The notes under the pieces: generated by a model
The model's input: only the letters and a program-made list of their open reading frames with translations
Database searches by the model: none
Told to the model about the DNA's origin: nothing
In this document: positions 5,323 through 7,841 of the stretch, piece after piece
How the letters are laid out: each line of letters begins with the position of its first letter
Position numbering within the stretch: position 1 is the stretch's first letter
Translations under genes and position numbers: made by a program
From: Fidelibacterota bacterium
Lineage (GTDB): Bacteria > Fidelibacterota > UBA2242 > JAFGTP01
NCBI GenBank assembly: GCA_021734005.1
Contig: JAIPJV010000085.1
Coordinates: 1 to 7,841 of the forward strand
DNA length: 7,841 nt
Direction: 5' to 3'

Positions 5323-7713
5323 ATGCCTGAAAATGATTTTAACGATTTTGACGTAATGAAAAAAAATACAGAAGGTAAGGAAACATTGCCCGTCCTTACC
5401 CTCAGGAATACTGTCCTCTTTCCACAGCAGGTAATTCCTATTTATATAGGAAGAGAACAGTCACTTAACTTGATCAATGGTCTTCCAGAAGAAGACCGTA
5501 GAATTATGGTAATTGCCCAAAAAGAAGGCGCAGTCGAAGATCCTCAACCGAAAGATTTATATGATCATGGGACTATTGCTCAAGTTCTAAAGGTTTTCAA
5601 AATGCCTGATGAAAGCAAAAGCGCTATTGTCCAGGGCCTATCAAGAGCAAAAGTAAGTAATCTCAGGATTCAAGATTCATATTATATAGGTGATGTTGAA
5701 GAACTGGAAGAATACACTGAAGACAGTATTGAAATTGATGCTATGATCGGCAACCTGAAAAAGCATTACAAAAGTCTGATTGAGGTTGCACCTTATTTAT
5801 CAGACGAACACAAATCCATGCTTACCAATATTCAGGATCCCGGAAGACTGGTCGATCGTGGAATACACCTCATGAAAATTCCTACTAAGGAAAAACAGGA
5901 TATTATTGAAGAATTGAATGTTAAAAGTCGTCTCGAAAAAGCGATTGTAGTAATTAATCGTGAAAAACAGCGCATTGAACTCGGGGAAAAAATTCAATCC
6001 GATGTTCAGGATGAAATATCTAAAAATCAGCGAGAATATTTTCTTCGACAAAAATTGAAAAAGATCAAAAAGGAACTCGGAGAAGACGAAGGCAACGTAG
6101 AAATCAACGAACTCAAAGAAAAAGTTGAAGAAGCCAATCTGACTGAAGAAGCTCGTCAAGTTGCTGAAAAAGAGATCAAACGACTTGAGCGAATTCCTGC
6201 TGCTTCACCGGAATATAATGTTACCCGTACCTATGTAGAATGGTTAACTGATCTACCCTGGGAAACTTATACAGAGGATAATCTTGACATCAAGAAAGCT
6301 CAAAAAATTCTTGATGAAGACCATTATGGTCTGGAAGATATAAAAGAGCGCATTTTGGAATATCTCTCAGTGCGTAAATTAAAACGGGAAGTCGATGATG
6401 AGCAAGCTTCCAAAGGTCCAATTCTATGTTTTGTCGGTCCTCCCGGAGTAGGAAAAACTTCAATTGGAAAATCAATTGCCAGGGCTATGGGTCGTGAATT
6501 CATTCGAATTTCCCTTGGTGGTGTCAGAGATGAAGCAGAAATTCGTGGTCATCGCCGAACTTATATTGGTGCTTTACCCGGCCGCATTATTCAAAATATA
6601 AAGAAATGTGGTTCCAGCAATCCGGTCTTTATGCTTGACGAAATTGACAAGGTAGGTTCCGATTTTCGCGGCGACCCTTCATCTGCTCTGCTAGAAGTTC
6701 TTGATCCGGAACAAAATTCAGAGTTCAGCGACCATTATCTTGAAGTTGATTACGACCTTTCCAAAGTTATGTTCATTGCCACCGGAAATCTGAAAGATCC
6801 AATTATTCCAGCTTTGAAAGATAGAATGGAAATGATCGAATTCAGCGGTTATACTGAAGAAGAAAAGATCAATATTGCCCGTTCTCATCTACTACCAAAA
6901 CAGATCAAAGAAAACGCCCTGCAAAAGATGAATGTTGAATTTAAAGATGATGCGTTGCGGGAGCTTATTCGCCATTATACCAGAGAATCCGGTGTGAGAA
7001 ATCTTGAGCGGGAAATTGGAAATGTTTGCCGCAAAATCGCTCATAAACATGAAAAGGATAAACGCCGCAAGAATTTTGAAATCGATAAGGAAAGCATCTC
7101 AGAATTTTTGGGACCAAAAAAACATCTCATGGATGTTGCAGAAAGGCTCTCAAAACCGGGCGTTGCCATAGGATTGGCCTGGACTCAGGTAGGTGGCGAT
7201 ATTCTTTTTATCGAAGCCACCAAGATGAAAGGTTCTGGGAAATTGAAACTGACCGGAAAGCTCGGTGATGTGATGAAGGAATCCTGTGAAGCTGCTGTCA
7301 GCTACATCCGCTCCAATGCTAAAGAGCTCAATATTGACGAAGATATGTTTGAAAAAACTGATCTACATATCCATGTACCGGCTGGTGCAGTTCCCAAAGA
7401 TGGACCTTCTGCTGGAGTCACTATCTTGAGCGCTGTCTATTCACTCCTGACCAATCGGACTGTAAAAGATAAATACGCCATGACAGGAGAAATCACTTTT
7501 CGCGGTTCTATTCTCCCTGTTGGCGGTATCAAGGAAAAAGTTCTGGCAGCAAAACGAGCTGGCCTGAATCATGTCATTCTACCTGCTAAGAATAAGAAGG
7601 ATATGGCTGATATTCCTGATAGAGTCAAGAAAGATATGGAGTTCCATTTTGCTGGAGAAATGAGTGATATACTCGATATGGTAATAGAAAAAGAAGAGAA
7701 GCAAAATAAATAA
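5323..7713 (+). CDS. lon: ATP-dependent Lon protease (endopeptidase La)
   Basis: A complete 796-residue LonA, close to the usual length of about 780-810. It degrades misfolded and regulatory proteins in the cytoplasm as a homohexamer. The N-terminal substrate-binding domain begins at LPVLTLRNTVLFP (22-34) and runs to about 210. A charged helical, coiled-coil-like region with KNQREYFLRQKLKKIKKELG (234-253) leads into the AAA+ module. That module has Walker A GPPGVGKT (372-379), Walker B FMLDEID (436-442), sensor 1 in ATGN (N489), an arginine at R501 in KDRMEMI, and sensor 2 R559 in SGVRN. The protease domain holds the Ser-Lys dyad: S696 in PKDGPSAG and K739 in GGIKEKV, 43 residues apart as in E. 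coli (S679, K722). All key residues are intact. The start is set by an AAAGGAG site. The only oddity is a mostly charged C-terminal tail (EKEEKQNK). Confidence 0.98.
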   Translation: MPENDFNDFDVMKKNTEGKETLPVLTLRNTVLFPQQVIPIYIGREQSLNLINGLPEEDRRIMVIAQKEGAVEDPQPKDLYDHGTIAQVLKVFKMPDESKSAIVQGLSRAKVSNLRIQDSYYIGDVEELEEYTEDSIEIDAMIGNLKKHYKSLIEVAPYLSDEHKSMLTNIQDPGRLVDRGIHLMKIPTKEKQDIIEELNVKSRLEKAIVVINREKQRIELGEKIQSDVQDEISKNQREYFLRQKLKKIKKELGEDEGNVEINELKEKVEEANLTEEARQVAEKEIKRLERIPAASPEYNVTRTYVEWLTDLPWETYTEDNLDIKKAQKILDEDHYGLEDIKERILEYLSVRKLKREVDDEQASKGPILCFVGPPGVGKTSIGKSIARAMGREFIRISLGGVRDEAEIRGHRRTYIGALPGRIIQNIKKCGSSNPVFMLDEIDKVGSDFRGDPSSALLEVLDPEQNSEFSDHYLEVDYDLSKVMFIATGNLKDPIIPALKDRMEMIEFSGYTEEEKINIARSHLLPKQIKENALQKMNVEFKDDALRELIRHYTRESGVRNLEREIGNVCRKIAHKHEKDKRRKNFEIDKESISEFLGPKKHLMDVAERLSKPGVAIGLAWTQVGGDILFIEATKMKGSGKLKLTGKLGDVMKESCEAAVSYIRSNAKELNIDEDMFEKTDLHIHVPAGAVPKDGPSAGVTILSAVYSLLTNRTVKDKYAMTGEITFRGSILPVGGIKEKVLAAKRAGLNHVILPAKNKKDMADIPDRVKKDMEFHFAGEMSDILDMVIEKEEKQNK

Positions 7714-7722
7714 ATTTTTGGT

Positions 7723-7739
7723 TGCATCTTAAAGATGCA
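7723..7739 (+). terminator. Hairpin after lon, possible terminator
   Basis: A perfect inverted repeat, TGCATC / GATGCA, with a five-base TTAAA loop, begins ten bases after the lon stop. It lies between lon and the tRNA gene, where a terminator would be expected. However, the stem is only six pairs and no clean T run follows (CAATTTAAGTTT), so it is a poor intrinsic terminator; it might instead protect the lon 3' end or act with a factor. Confidence 0.35.
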
Positions 7740-7783
7740 CAATTTAAGTTTGAGGGCTTTTTACAGCATGACTTAGATTGAAA

Positions 7784-7841
7784 GGGCGATTAGCTCAGCT
7801 GGTTTAGAGCGTCTGCCTTACAAGCAGAAAGTCATTGGTTC
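7784..7841 (+). tRNA. tRNA-Val (anticodon UAC), 5' part
   Basis: The first 58 bases of a tRNA, cut by the window edge. The acceptor 5' strand GGGCGAT (7784-7790) is followed by TA, the D stem GCTC (7793-7796) / GAGC (7807-7810) with an AGCTGGTTTA loop, and G26. The anticodon stem is TCTGC / GCAGA (7812-7816, 7824-7828) around the loop CTTACAA. The anticodon TAC (7819-7821) reads valine codons GUA and GUG. The variable region and the start of the T arm, ending in GGTTC, are visible. The 3' acceptor strand lies outside the window, so the full cloverleaf cannot be verified, but the D and anticodon stems pair perfectly. Confidence 0.95.

Noticed and set aside
5800..6159. Phe-rich 119-residue open frame on the minus strand
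   Set aside because: It is antisense to the coiled-coil region of lon; the Phe run is simply the complement of Lys/Glu codons.
6290..6475. 61-residue open frame on the minus strand
   Set aside because: It is antisense to the AAA+ region of lon that includes Walker A, and shows no independent coding signal.
7750..7779. TTGAGG - 18 bases - TAGATT as a tRNA promoter
   Set aside because: A start at the normal distance would fall inside the mature tRNA, leaving no 5' leader; both hexamers are also weak.

Overview
The window is a stretch of bacterial chromosome, AT-rich by eye, with tightly packed genes. It probably comes from an FCB-group bacterium (Bacteroidota, Ignavibacteriota, Calditrichota, Marinimicrobia or relatives). 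The pointers are a PorV/PorQ-like outer-membrane barrel, a small lipoprotein cytochrome c of the planctomycete type, a fused HisIE, and weak Shine-Dalgarno sites on most genes. The phylum cannot be fixed from this sequence alone.

Layout. (1) 1-714: the end of a histidine operon, the last codons of hisF followed by bifunctional hisIE, joined by a 4-base ATGA overlap. (2) 733-1809, minus strand: an unrecognised exported protein, probably outer-membrane, convergent with hisIE across only 18 bases. (3) 1954-4133, plus strand: a likely three-gene envelope operon. It encodes a membrane-anchored HExxH metallopeptidase, a PorV/PorQ-like barrel whose signal peptide is encoded inside the last 86 bases of the peptidase gene, and a lipoprotein with one CxxCH haem site, which starts one base after the barrel gene stops. 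(4) 4313-5254: a soluble protein with four QW-type repeats, resembling the alpha/alpha-toroid fold of terpenoid cyclases and prenyltransferases but without the usual cyclase motif. (5) 5323-7713: a complete ATP-dependent Lon protease with a strong ribosome binding site. (6) 7784-7841: the first 58 bases of tRNA-Val(UAC), cut by the window edge.

How they fit together. The histidine genes, lon and the tRNA are housekeeping. The middle of the window is the accessory part. Three consecutive genes there make envelope proteins of different kinds (membrane peptidase, outer-membrane barrel, haem lipoprotein) and are physically coupled, so a shared envelope role is plausible but unproven. The most distinctive signal is the 86-base dual-coding overlap, where a GAT-rich stretch is read as an aspartate run in one frame and as the hydrophobic core of a signal peptide in the next. 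I saw no CRISPR array, insertion sequence, phage gene or defence system.
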